Source: GCA-2733415 sp964276095
GTDB lineage: Bacteria > Bacteroidota > Bacteroidia > Flavobacteriales > Flavobacteriaceae
DNA length: 64,000 bases
Direction of reading: 5' to 3'
Assembly (NCBI GenBank): GCA_964276095.1
Contig: CAXYDR010000001.1
Span: 1,240,001-1,304,000, forward strand
Shown here in pieces: positions 44,107-52,340 of this stretch. A program made the position numbers and the translations under genes. A model generated the notes under the pieces. The model ran no database searches, was not told the DNA's origin, and was given only the letters and a program-made list of their open reading frames with translations. Within the stretch, counting starts at the first letter, position 1. Each line of letters begins with the position of its first letter.

Positions 44107-44565
44107 TTGAACGAGGCAAAGTCTGGTAGCGACTATGATATTGCTATAAAACTATTTAAGAAATATGCTTCTCATATTGGAATAGATTTAGGGTTTCAAA
44201 ATTTTAATAAAGAAGTAGAGAACCTTGAAAGTAAATATTCAAGACCGAAAGGTGTGGTTTATATTGTGTATAATCATGAAAATTCTCCGGTTGGTTGTTT
44301 TGGAATTAGAGCATTTAATACCACCATTTGTGAACTGAAAAGAATGTATGTAAAGGAAGAAGCTCGAGGGCTTGGCATAGGAAAACTAATGATGGAAAAA
44401 TCCATTACAGTTGGAAAGGAATTGGGATATAATAAAATGCGACTGGATACCTTATCTTCAATGCTTCCTGCAGTAGGTCTTTACGAAAAAAGTGGTTTTT
44501 ATGAAATTGAACCATACTATTTCAACCCCATTGAAGACGCAAAATATTTTGAAATTAGTTTATAA
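44107..44565 (+). CDS. Cassette 50 GNAT acetyltransferase
   Basis: 152 residues read from TTG 44107. The natural start may be upstream, because the residues encoded just before (IKLNEAKSG) look like protein but lack an ATG. Motif A is clear: LKRMYVKEEARGLGIGKLMMEKSI, with R-x-x-G-x-G binding the pyrophosphate of acetyl-CoA. Motif B is near LYEKSGFYEIEPYY. Transfers acetyl groups to an unknown amine. Same strand as the M24 gene, 82 bp downstream. Confidence 0.87.
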   Translation: MNEAKSGSDYDIAIKLFKKYASHIGIDLGFQNFNKEVENLESKYSRPKGVVYIVYNHENSPVGCFGIRAFNTTICELKRMYVKEEARGLGIGKLMMEKSITVGKELGYNKMRLDTLSSMLPAVGLYEKSGFYEIEPYYFNPIEDAKYFEISL

Positions 44566-44611
44566 TATATAGCCCTTTGCATAACATGTATTATAGTTAA
44601 GTCTAAAAAAA

Positions 44612-45094
44612 TTATAATTCCACTTTATTTATTAAATCAATATAATATTCTTTTTTATCTTCTTTTAGATCTGCATAAATTAATGATGAACAATCATTAA
44701 TTGATGACAATTGCCCTTTAAGGATCTCCTTCTGATTTTTTGATAATTTTTTTAGAAAAACCTCATTACAAAAAACCTCTTCTTTATCTAAAAAAACACA
44801 CGTTTTCTTCCCTTTTCCTGTAAGATATAAATTAAAGTTTCTTTTGTCAGATTGATCTATTCTTTTATCTATATATCCTTTATTTACTAATTTTTTTAAT
44901 GCTTTTGCAGTTGTTGTTTTGTCTACAAATAGCAAAGCTGATAACTTTTTTTGATTGATCCCAGGGTTTTCTTTTATACGTGTTAAAAATTGGTATTGCC
45001 CTTTCTCTAGATTAATTGATTTCATTACATAATCACAAAATGAATTTACAGCTCTATAGATTTGTCCAATTTCTCTTAAAATTTCTTTATCCAT
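44612..45094 (-). CDS. Cassette 50 MarR-family regulator
   Basis: 160 residues. Winged helix: INQKKLSALLFVDKTTTAKA as the recognition helix region, LVNKGYIDKRIDQSDKRNF as the wing, and helical dimerisation ends. Divergent-convergent with the GNAT gene. Two perfect 18-bp palindromes of MarR-box type (TAGTTGAAnnTTCAACTA) occur upstream of the tail-fibre gene in the same cassette, at 47254 and 47284, and are its likely operators. It brings its own regulation into the array. Confidence 0.88.
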   Translation of the reverse strand: MDKEILREIGQIYRAVNSFCDYVMKSINLEKGQYQFLTRIKENPGINQKKLSALLFVDKTTTAKALKKLVNKGYIDKRIDQSDKRNFNLYLTGKGKKTCVFLDKEEVFCNEVFLKKLSKNQKEILKGQLSSINDCSSLIYADLKEDKKEYYIDLINKVEL

Positions 45095-45219
45095 TTTTTA
45101 TTCTTCTAACGAAAATTTATGCAACTACTAAAGTATACAAAAAGATTGTATGTTAAGTAATATTTATATTGGGTTAAAGATAATTGAATAAACAAAACTA
45201 TTTAAAGGGACAAAAATAA

Positions 45220-45245
45220 ATGCCTCATGTGTTTACATGAGGCAT
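45220..45245 (-). terminator. Intrinsic terminator of the minus-strand tail-fibre-like gene
   Basis: Perfect stem ATGCCTCATG / CATGAGGCAT with a short loop, followed on the minus strand by TTTATTTTTG. It lies 55 bp after the stop codon of the gene at 45301-47184. Confidence 0.8.
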
Positions 45246-45300
45246 TACTGTTATAAAAATAATACCCGAATTAATATTATAACACCCGAATTTTAATAGC

Positions 45301-47184
45301 TTATTTCTTTTCCAATAATTGTAATAGTAATCTATTTTGTTCTTTTAATTCTTCAACAGCAGTTTTCAAAAATTCTATTTGCCCTTGCTGTTCTTGAATA
45401 GCTTTTACTGTAACTGGTATAATTTGATTATACATAATTCCATTTGGATTTTCAATTTGTTTTTTAACCAAATCATCTCCTTCTTTTATCGTATACCAAT
45501 CAGATGTTTTAACTGCTTCTGGTATTACTTCTAACAGTTCAGTTGCGTTAAAACCAATCGCTAAATCATTTTCTTCTGCAGTAGACATTCTACTTCCTAT
45601 TTTTTTTGCCCCTTCTCTATATATAAATGGATTTAATCTCATAATTTCTGACAATCCTTTCATTTTGTTTTCAGATTTTCCACTTATTCTATTATATGTA
45701 GTTCCTCCACTTGCAACAAAATTATTTGCATAAACGTTGTTCCAGTATCTATCATTAGTATTAATAGCAGCGTCAGCACCTAAATTCAATATATTGGTAG
45801 TAAATGGACTTACACTGTTGCTAAAAAAGAATTCTGAATGACCATCAACAATATATTCTATTGAACCTATCTCTACTGCAGAACCTCCGCTATCACCTGC
45901 GTAAAAACCTGCCACAAAATCCATTGTAAATAAATTATTTCCCGTGTCTCTAAATGTTGTACCATCTTGCCCCAATATAATGGTTGAGCCTCCACCAAAA
46001 CTAACATAATCATCTGGAGCGTTTGTTCTCATTATTCGCCTATTATTACCTTGTATCTCCAAATACCCTGTAGAGGTACTGTCAAAAGTTAAGTCATAAC
46101 TTGCAAGATCTATATTTGTATCTTCTATAAGAGACCCTCCTAATTTTACAGTACCACTGGCTTCCGTTAAACCATTTGTAAAAGTATAAGTACCTCCTCC
46201 GCCTCCTCCAGAAGCAGGCTCCCAAGTAGCATTTCCGTTTGCATCAGAAGTTAAAACGTAACCATCTTGTTGTTGACCATCTTCTAATCGGAACATATAA
46301 GAAGAACCACCTGCTGCTGCAACTTCTGTAACTAAAATATTATCAAACGATGCGTCATAATCACCAGAACCTATATAATTAAATTTCAATGAATAATTAT
46401 TTCCAGCAACAACAGTATGTGTGCCAGTATATAATGCATCATCATTACTTGCACCCGTGGTAAGTAGCGTTGCAGAGGTTGTCATTGTAGTTTCGTTATA
46501 TAGTATTACTGTTAAACTACTTGAACCATAATGTCTATAGCCATAATTAAATGACACATCAATTGAAGTTGTTGTTGGACTAAAAGACCCTTCAGTTACT
46601 GTTTGATCTTGATCACAAAAAGCATAATAAATATAAGCTCTTTCACCTGTACAAGTTGTACAATTATCAAATGTTGGAGCTGCAGTAATATGCCATATGT
46701 TTGGGATAGAGGGACATGTGCCGCTATTACCTGCATTTAGTGTATTGTTCAAACTCCCTGAAGAAAAATCAGTTGAATATAGTGTTGTTGTTATACCACC
46801 GCCTGGAACCGTTGTTCCGGTTATATGAAATTGTGCTGAAGGAGCAGTGTTACCAACACCAACGTTCCCACTATTTGCATTATACATTTCTGTGCCAACG
46901 ACTGTCCAGTCATTATCTGTGCCACCAAATGTTGTCCAAATAGCACCATCATAATACCAAAAACCAGCAGTACCATTTGTTTGATAAATTAAAAGTCCGG
47001 TAGCCGGAGTTGCTATTGCAGTTTTTTGTGCAAGAGTCATTCTAGGTATTAATAAACCAGAATTAGTTGACTCTATATCAAGCATTGATGAAGCATTAGG
47101 TGTAGTTGTACCAATACCTACTTGAGAATAGCTAATTGTTACACTAAGTAATAGTATAGAAAAAAAATAGTTTAAGTTCTTCAT
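45301..47184 (-). CDS. Cassette 50 secreted tail-fibre-like protein with S74-type chaperone end
   Basis: 627 residues from MKNLNYFFSILLL (47184); an upstream Met at 47268 would hide the signal peptide, so it is rejected. After the signal peptide it has QVGIGTTTPNASSMLDIEST, a common N-terminus of flavobacterial surface repeats. A central C-type beta domain (DDALYTGTHTVVAGNNYSLK) follows, then a repeat region. The C-terminal 130 residues resemble the intramolecular chaperone of endosialidase (S74): GKSENKMKGLSEIMRLNPF, AIGFNATELLEVIPEAV, and a coiled-coil end. It is exported and likely trimeric. Preceded by MarR-type palindromes and followed by a terminator. Confidence 0.87.
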   Translation of the reverse strand: MKNLNYFFSILLLSVTISYSQVGIGTTTPNASSMLDIESTNSGLLIPRMTLAQKTAIATPATGLLIYQTNGTAGFWYYDGAIWTTFGGTDNDWTVVGTEMYNANSGNVGVGNTAPSAQFHITGTTVPGGGITTTLYSTDFSSGSLNNTLNAGNSGTCPSIPNIWHITAAPTFDNCTTCTGERAYIYYAFCDQDQTVTEGSFSPTTTSIDVSFNYGYRHYGSSSLTVILYNETTMTTSATLLTTGASNDDALYTGTHTVVAGNNYSLKFNYIGSGDYDASFDNILVTEVAAAGGSSYMFRLEDGQQQDGYVLTSDANGNATWEPASGGGGGGTYTFTNGLTEASGTVKLGGSLIEDTNIDLASYDLTFDSTSTGYLEIQGNNRRIMRTNAPDDYVSFGGGSTIILGQDGTTFRDTGNNLFTMDFVAGFYAGDSGGSAVEIGSIEYIVDGHSEFFFSNSVSPFTTNILNLGADAAINTNDRYWNNVYANNFVASGGTTYNRISGKSENKMKGLSEIMRLNPFIYREGAKKIGSRMSTAEENDLAIGFNATELLEVIPEAVKTSDWYTIKEGDDLVKKQIENPNGIMYNQIIPVTVKAIQEQQGQIEFLKTAVEELKEQNRLLLQLLEKK

Positions 47185-47253
47185 CTTGAATGTAAGTTTA
47201 ATATTATAATTTTTTTTATTGAATCGTAAATTCGAATGCGAATATAAAAACAT

Positions 47254-47301
47254 TAGTTGAACTTTCAACTATATTTTACAGGTTAGTTGAAAGTTCAACT
47301 A
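47254..47301 (-). promoter_or_regulatory. Tandem MarR-type palindromes upstream of the tail-fibre-like gene
   Basis: Two perfect 18-bp palindromes, TAGTTGAACTTTCAACTA (47254-47271) and TAGTTGAAAGTTCAACTA (47284-47301), centre to centre 30 bp. They lie about 70-117 bp upstream of the 47184 start. A TTGAA-N2-TTCAA core is typical of MarR operators, and a MarR gene shares the cassette. Confidence 0.75.
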
Positions 47302-47380
47302 TAATTAGATGCCTAGAAAAAAATCATTCATTATAATACCTATATAAGATTATACCCTTAAAATCTTAAAAACAGTGTAC

Positions 47381-47571
47381 AACAACACCTATAAATAATA
47401 CGGGTTTTGGTGTGTAAAATCTAGAGCTTGTGTATATTTACAAGCAACGCCAAAACTTTTAATTTGGCTTTTTTAAAACGACAAACTAAAAACAAAATCT
47501 AAAAGCATATGGCTTGTACCGATACGAAAATCCGCGGATTTTCTGCCTCGTAAAATTCATAGCTAAACGTT
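47381..47571 (+). repeat. attC 50, L1 type
   Basis: 191 bp. Cassette 50 begins GTTGTACAC (43328) and ends GTGTACAAC (47375-47383), a perfect pair that proves a single 4.06-kb unit. Confidence 0.94.
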
Positions 47572-47879
47572 GTAAACAATTACCTTAATTAATGAAATTT
47601 CTATCAGAACCTGATCTGTTCGTATTTTTTTAGTTTGTCTGTAAAGCAAAAACCTTTAACAGCTTCAATTTAAAAATTGCTCCCTTCCCCTATTTTATTT
47701 AATTCTCGATTTGTTTAGCTATTACGTGTGCAAAAAAAAGAAGTGACTAATCGCTTTTTAAGCTAAGTCATTCAGACCTTTGGCCAGGTAATATTTACGT
47801 AAGTCAGTCTTATGATTACACTATTTATAAATCCTAAAGGCAAAAAATAACGCTTGTCATTTGAAAAACTGTTACCAAC
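47570..47879 (+). other. Non-coding cassette segment, diverged N1 copy 7
   Basis: About 308 bp with N1-like order (GTTTGTCTGTAAAGCAAA, ATTTAAAAATTG, TCATTCAGACCTTTGGCC, ACATTT-like block, GAAAAACTGTTACCAAC) but much base change. No ORF. Start GTTGTAAAC and end GTTACCAAC do not pair. Confidence 0.6.
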
Positions 47880-47938
47880 AACATATAAAACGCATGCAGA
47901 AGTTTGTTCTCTCTCAAAAGTAAACGTATTTTCACAAA
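47877..47938 (+). repeat. Truncated S-type attC (left half only)
   Basis: Contains AACAACATATAAAACGCATGC and AAAGTAAACGTATTTTCAC, but the two hairpins and the right arm are missing. DNA of the next gene follows directly. Confidence 0.7.
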
Positions 47939-47956
47939 AATAACACACACAATTTT

Positions 47957-48670
47957 ATGCATATTCAAAACCTAAAATCAATATTATTATTTTTAATTAT
48001 TACAATTTCTAGTATTTTATTTACTTCTTGCAATTCAAATGATGGAGAAGTATTTACAGTTCTGGAACCACAACTTATTGAAGATTATTACTTTCGAGGA
48101 ACATTAGACAATGAAGAATTTACTCTAGAGAGAAAAGTATACAATTCATATATCGAAACTACAGATAACATTCCTTATTCAACTGATTTTGGAGGAAGCC
48201 AAACTTTAGACTATGTTGATGATGGAATAGATAATTGTAGAGGGATTTATTCTTGCGGAATAAATGTAAATCAATCAAACGCATACGATCACATGAAAAT
48301 GTATTTTTATAATACACCTGTTGGCGCTTGTACTTTAGAAAATGAAATTATATCAATGGAAAATTATTTAGAGCTTGGTAATTATAGTTATAGAGACTTT
48401 TTTGATTTCAACAATGTTGTTTTTAATGAAGTTGGTTTCGAATACTACCCACCTAATAGTAGTCCTTCTAATTATTATTCTTCTCGATTTGGGGATAATA
48501 CAAACGCTACTTTTGAAATTTCAACTTTTACTGAAGAATCAAGAGGTGTTTATTTTGTAGAAGGAACTTTTAGCTGTAAACTATATAATTCTGACGATAA
48601 TACTCAATTTAAAGAACTTCAAAATGGAGAATTCAAAATAAAAATAAGTAGCAATCTTGAAGACAATTAA
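47957..48670 (+). CDS. Lipoprotein downstream of the truncated attC
   Basis: 237 residues. The signal peptide ends ILFTSC, lipobox Cys near residue 25, followed by NSNDGE. Beta-rich mature part with DYYFRGTLDNEEFTLERKVY, CGINVNQSNAYDHMKMYFY, and C-terminal EGTFSCKLYNSDDNTQFKEL. It resembles flavobacterial lipoproteins that begin with a YYFRGTLDG-like motif. It is probably a cassette gene whose front boundary was lost when the preceding attC was cut short. Confidence 0.72.
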   Translation: MHIQNLKSILLFLIITISSILFTSCNSNDGEVFTVLEPQLIEDYYFRGTLDNEEFTLERKVYNSYIETTDNIPYSTDFGGSQTLDYVDDGIDNCRGIYSCGINVNQSNAYDHMKMYFYNTPVGACTLENEIISMENYLELGNYSYRDFFDFNNVVFNEVGFEYYPPNSSPSNYYSSRFGDNTNATFEISTFTEESRGVYFVEGTFSCKLYNSDDNTQFKELQNGEFKIKISSNLEDN

Positions 48671-48782
48671 ATTGTAATTTCTTTCTTCAATAATAAATCG
48701 GAAAAAGGAACCGAAACATACTGAATTAATAAAATATATGGGAAAAAATACAATCCATAAAATATTGAAAAACACGGTTACC

Positions 48783-48965
48783 AACAACACCTATAAATAA
48801 TACGGATTTTGGTATTTAAGTTTGAGATCTTGTGTATATTTACATTCGTCGCCAAATCTTTCAATTTGGCCTTTATAAAATTAAAAACAAAACAAAAAGC
48901 TTATAACTTGTGACGACACGAAAATCCACGGATTTTCTGCCCCGCACTATTCATAGCTAAACGTT
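48783..48965 (+). repeat. attC 51, L1 type
   Basis: 183 bp; the core reads AAAATCCACGGATTTT. Left boundary GGTTACCAAC matches the end of the truncated S site upstream rather than the start of an intact cassette. Confidence 0.92.
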
Positions 48966-49017
48966 AGCATTAATTACTCCGAAACAAGAAACTTAGAATC
49001 ATCGTCTTTATAAAACA

Positions 49018-49056
49018 AAAAACCAATAGTACATTTTTAGAGCACTACTGGTTTTT
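49018..49056 (-). terminator. Intrinsic terminator of the minus-strand operon in cassette 52
   Basis: Stem AAAAACCAATAGT / ACTACTGGTTTTT with one G-T pair. Same position and similar stem as the terminator at 4160-4196 in cassette 3. Confidence 0.68.
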
Positions 49057-49108
49057 GAATTTTTATAAACTACTCGCTTATGCTGCTTTTATTTAAATTG
49101 ATAAATAA

Positions 49109-49882
49109 CTAAAAAGCTCGAACAGCACGCACATTGTGGACGACCCCCTTATTGTTGAAACCTTGCCCCGCATTCAATAAATTATAGTGGTTTGCTTGAG
49201 TAAGAGTGACCTCCGTAGAAGTCCAATAGTAAGTAATAGAAAAATTAGCACCTCCATTAGCTGTTGCTGCAGCTTCTATAGTTGCTTTATTTAGATACAT
49301 TTCATTTAATTCATCATTACTTGGCAAAAACCAATCGTTAAAACCACCACCATTATAAGCTCTTGCCAAACCAGCCGCATAATCAGTTTCTACAACACCT
49401 TGTACAGCAATAATAGCATCTGTATTGGTTGTTCCTGTACCTATTGCACTACCAGTTGCGCTTGTAAGAGCTGTTACACCGTTATACCATCGTATACCTG
49501 CACTTTGGTCTTCTATAGCACATACCAATCCGTGTGTGTTATCTGCTGGATCTACCCAGAATACTACTCCTCCATCTCTAAAGTCTCCAATTGCTGCTGG
49601 TATAGAAACTACTGTCCCATCTACCGCTGCAATATAATCTGTACCATTAAAAAAGTACAAACTTTTTGGGGTACAGTCATTACAATATACTGTTAATCCT
49701 TCTGCAGGTGCAGCAATAGCAGTCATTTCTGCACTGGTCATACGTGGTGGTAAAAAACCTAAAGTAGTGCTTTCTACATCTAATGCTGCTGAAGCGTTTG
49801 GGCTGTTAGTACCAATTCCTACTTGTGAAAAACTTGTTAGTGCTGTGGCTATGAATATAGCTGATAATAATATTTTTTTCAT
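49109..49882 (-). CDS. Secreted Lcl/DUF1566-domain protein (cassette 52)
   Basis: 257 residues. Signal peptide MKKILLSAIFIATALTSFSQ. Then VGIGTNSPNASAALDVEST, as in the protein at 45301, a short C-containing linker (YCNDCTPKSLYF), and the Lcl domain: GGVVFWVDPADNTHGLVCAI, GIRWYNG, WFLPSNDELNEMYLNK, YYWTSTEV, terminal VRAVRAF. The paralogue at 4250 has the same C-terminus and gene order. Its first gene is the T9SS protein upstream on the minus strand. Confidence 0.85.
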   Translation of the reverse strand: MKKILLSAIFIATALTSFSQVGIGTNSPNASAALDVESTTLGFLPPRMTSAEMTAIAAPAEGLTVYCNDCTPKSLYFFNGTDYIAAVDGTVVSIPAAIGDFRDGGVVFWVDPADNTHGLVCAIEDQSAGIRWYNGVTALTSATGSAIGTGTTNTDAIIAVQGVVETDYAAGLARAYNGGGFNDWFLPSNDELNEMYLNKATIEAAATANGGANFSITYYWTSTEVTLTQANHYNLLNAGQGFNNKGVVHNVRAVRAF

Positions 49883-49976
49883 CTTATTGATTTTTTAATT
49901 TTATTCCTGTTAATCCCGATAGCAATCGAGAGGAGTTTTTTGTTTATTTTAAATTGTTTTTTAATCGTAGTACGAC

Positions 49977-50861
49977 TTATTGTACTAATACCTTTTTAGT
50001 GATCACTTGAGCACTATTGTTAAAAGAAAACTGCATAAAATACATCCCTTTTGCCAATTGTGAGGTTTGTACACTATTTACCCCTGTTACTATAGCAACA
50101 TTAGTTTGTTGTTGTACCTGCTTACCAGTTATATCATAAACCGTTATATCTAACTGATCTATAGCACTTGGCAATACATAACTAATACTTTCTGCGTTTG
50201 ATTTTACTGGGTTAGGGTATAATTTAAAACTACCTGCTATAACTACATCGTCTACTCCTAATACCACTTGGTTTGCCGCAAAGGTAAAATCACCAAAACC
50301 AACAGAACCACTATATAACTCCCATTGTGTACTTGTGGTATTATAACGTACTATTTCAGCTGTAACAACTGGAAGTGCTCCATTATAGCTAGCTCCAGAC
50401 ATTGCTATTATACCAACATTAACATCTGTTGAAGCTCCTGAATTTTTAGAAACGGTCCAATATTCATTGTCACTTAATTCATAACCAACCAAAGCAGGGT
50501 CTAAAGTTCCTGTAGGCGCAGTTCGTGTGTAATCACATACTATCTCATCTGTTGCTACCGTAGTGATGTTTATCAAAGATTGTGCTACATCGCCTACATT
50601 TACAATAGTTGTTCCTCCGTCATAAACAGTAATTTTACCATCTACATACGTAGCTGTATCTGCCCATGATACACCAGATTTTTCTCCAAAAACACCATTT
50701 GCATGATGTGTTACAGGATTTTTACCCGCAGCAAAATTTAAGGCGGGTTTTAAGTAAAAGGATGCACCATCGCCTACATAAATGTCCTGTGCCAATAATG
50801 GCGTAAGACAACTAAGTGCGAGTAAAACAACCCAATACCTTTTTGAGTACTTTTTTTTCAT
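49977..50861 (-). CDS. T9SS-sorted secreted protein (cassette 52)
   Basis: 294 residues; signal peptide ending TPLLAQ. Body: DIYVGDGASFYLKPALNFAAG, a beta-rich repeat with VNVGIIAMSGASYNGALPVV, and a C-terminal T9SS domain (AGSFKLYPNPVKSNAESISY, ITVYDITGKQVQQQ, KGMYFMQFSFNN, TKKVLVQ). First gene of the minus-strand pair, transcribed from the region 50862-51078, which contains an (AAGT)8 repeat. Compare cassette 3. Confidence 0.87.
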   Translation of the reverse strand: MKKKYSKRYWVVLLALSCLTPLLAQDIYVGDGASFYLKPALNFAAGKNPVTHHANGVFGEKSGVSWADTATYVDGKITVYDGGTTIVNVGDVAQSLINITTVATDEIVCDYTRTAPTGTLDPALVGYELSDNEYWTVSKNSGASTDVNVGIIAMSGASYNGALPVVTAEIVRYNTTSTQWELYSGSVGFGDFTFAANQVVLGVDDVVIAGSFKLYPNPVKSNAESISYVLPSAIDQLDITVYDITGKQVQQQTNVAIVTGVNSVQTSQLAKGMYFMQFSFNNSAQVITKKVLVQ

Positions 50862-50913
50862 ATTTAGTTATAATTTTTTTAAAAAAAAGCGCAATATAAA
50901 CTATTATAATGAA

Positions 50914-50947
<34 letters not shown>

Positions 50948-51078
50948 TATTACACCGTTTTTAGCCTGATGTTTGAGTTTCTGTTACACTCTCTGCTGTT
51001 TTTGTATCTAAATATATTAACATAGGAGTTATGTGTTATTCTATGTTAAAATATCGCTCAAGAAAAAAAACTAATGGT

Positions 51079-51268
51079 AACAACACCTATAAAATAATAC
51101 CGGTTTTAGTGTGTAAAACTGATAGCTTGTGTATATTTACATAGTCGCCAAATCTTTTAATTTGGCTTTTTAAATCGACAAAATTAAAATCAAAATCTAA
51201 AAGCTTATGGCTTGTGCCAAAACGAAAGGTCACCACTTCTCTGCCCCGCACTATTCATAGCTAAACGT
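51079..51268 (+). repeat. attC 52, diverged L1, right boundary lost
   Basis: 190 bp. The core palindrome is replaced by ACGAAAGGTCACCACTTCTCTG, read as two half-blocks (ACGAAAGGTC and ACCACTTCTC). The right end is AAACGTACG instead of AAACGTTxx. Cassette 52 ends GTTAGCATTA/TAATGGTAAC pair with one mismatch. Last recognisable full-length site. Confidence 0.85.
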
Positions 51269-51308
51269 ACGTAATTAAAAAAAAATCACTCTAAAAACAG
51301 ATAACATC

Positions 51309-52340
51309 ATGAGTATAAAACGAATACTAAAAATAATATTTATTATTGCAAGTATATGCTCTTTGTACTTCGTACCTTGGATAATCGTAAAAGCTTGGAT
51401 AATGCCATTACCTGATACCGTACAGGAGCAAGTTAATGATACTATTGGATATGGATTTGATGGTATAATCGTTTATGTTGATGAAGGAGGTAAACCACCG
51501 GCATATTATGTTTCAGGTTTGAAAAACAGGAAAAACAAGATACCAGCCGATCCACAATCATTGTTCAAAATTGCCAGTATAAGCAAATTATATGTGGCCG
51601 TTGCCATTACAAAATTAGTTAATGACCAACAAATATCTTTGGATAAAACGCTTGCACATTACTTTCCTGAATTGGTAGGGAAAATTGAATATGCCGAAAA
51701 AATAACTATAAAAATGATGGTGCAACATCGAAGCGGTATTCCTAATTATGTAGAAAATCCTGATTTTTGGGTAAACGCACCACATAACGCTAAAGAATCG
51801 CTTGAATTCGCACTTGATATGCCTACAAGTTTTGAACCAGATGAAGATTATGGCTATTCAAATACCAACTATTTATTGCTTCGCAAGCTCATTAAAAAGG
51901 TCATAGGTTATGATTCTCAACAGTATATCAAGAATGAAATTTTGATCCCACTTGACCTAAAAAATACATTTGGATCGCTTAATGAAGTGAATATAGATGA
52001 TGTAATGAGTGGCTATTACATTGGTTATGAGGAAGATTTAAAGGCAGAGAATCAGGGAATGTTAGCTACAGCAGAAGATGTGGGTATATTTTTAAGAGCA
52101 TTAAATGATGGCTCCGTGTTTAGTAAAGGGGAACAGGAAATCTATTCTTCTATTTACGTTTATGAGCATGGAGGTTTGCTTCCCGGTTATCAAAGTCTTG
52201 CAGAATACCATAAAGATATTGACACTGTTGTGATTCAATTTATGAACACCACTGATTTTGAGGGATATAATTATAATTTATCGGAGGTCTTTATTAATCG
52301 TATTGTAAAAATACTGAGAAAAGAAAAAAGTGGGAAGTAA
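51309..52340 (+). CDS. Serine hydrolase of the beta-lactamase/class C family
   Basis: 343 residues. N-terminal membrane segment (about 7-30) then the serine beta-lactamase-like fold: S90-I-S-K93, Y183-S-N185, and H287-G-G289 as the three motifs. Class C-like esterases and peptidases of this family hydrolyse ester or peptide bonds in the periplasm; no beta-lactam activity can be inferred. Lies just beyond the last clear attC. The next gene overlaps its stop by 11 bp, suggesting co-translation. Confidence 0.9.
   Translation: MSIKRILKIIFIIASICSLYFVPWIIVKAWIMPLPDTVQEQVNDTIGYGFDGIIVYVDEGGKPPAYYVSGLKNRKNKIPADPQSLFKIASISKLYVAVAITKLVNDQQISLDKTLAHYFPELVGKIEYAEKITIKMMVQHRSGIPNYVENPDFWVNAPHNAKESLEFALDMPTSFEPDEDYGYSNTNYLLLRKLIKKVIGYDSQQYIKNEILIPLDLKNTFGSLNEVNIDDVMSGYYIGYEEDLKAENQGMLATAEDVGIFLRALNDGSVFSKGEQEIYSSIYVYEHGGLLPGYQSLAEYHKDIDTVVIQFMNTTDFEGYNYNLSEVFINRIVKILRKEKSGK

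Noticed and set aside
45301..47184. Prophage remnant suggested by the tail-fibre-like S74 domain
   Set aside because: The protein has a Sec signal peptide and a flavobacterial surface-protein N-terminus, and no other phage genes are nearby.
51309..52340. Beta-lactam resistance gene
   Set aside because: The three motifs define the broad serine hydrolase superfamily; sequence alone does not point to beta-lactam hydrolysis.
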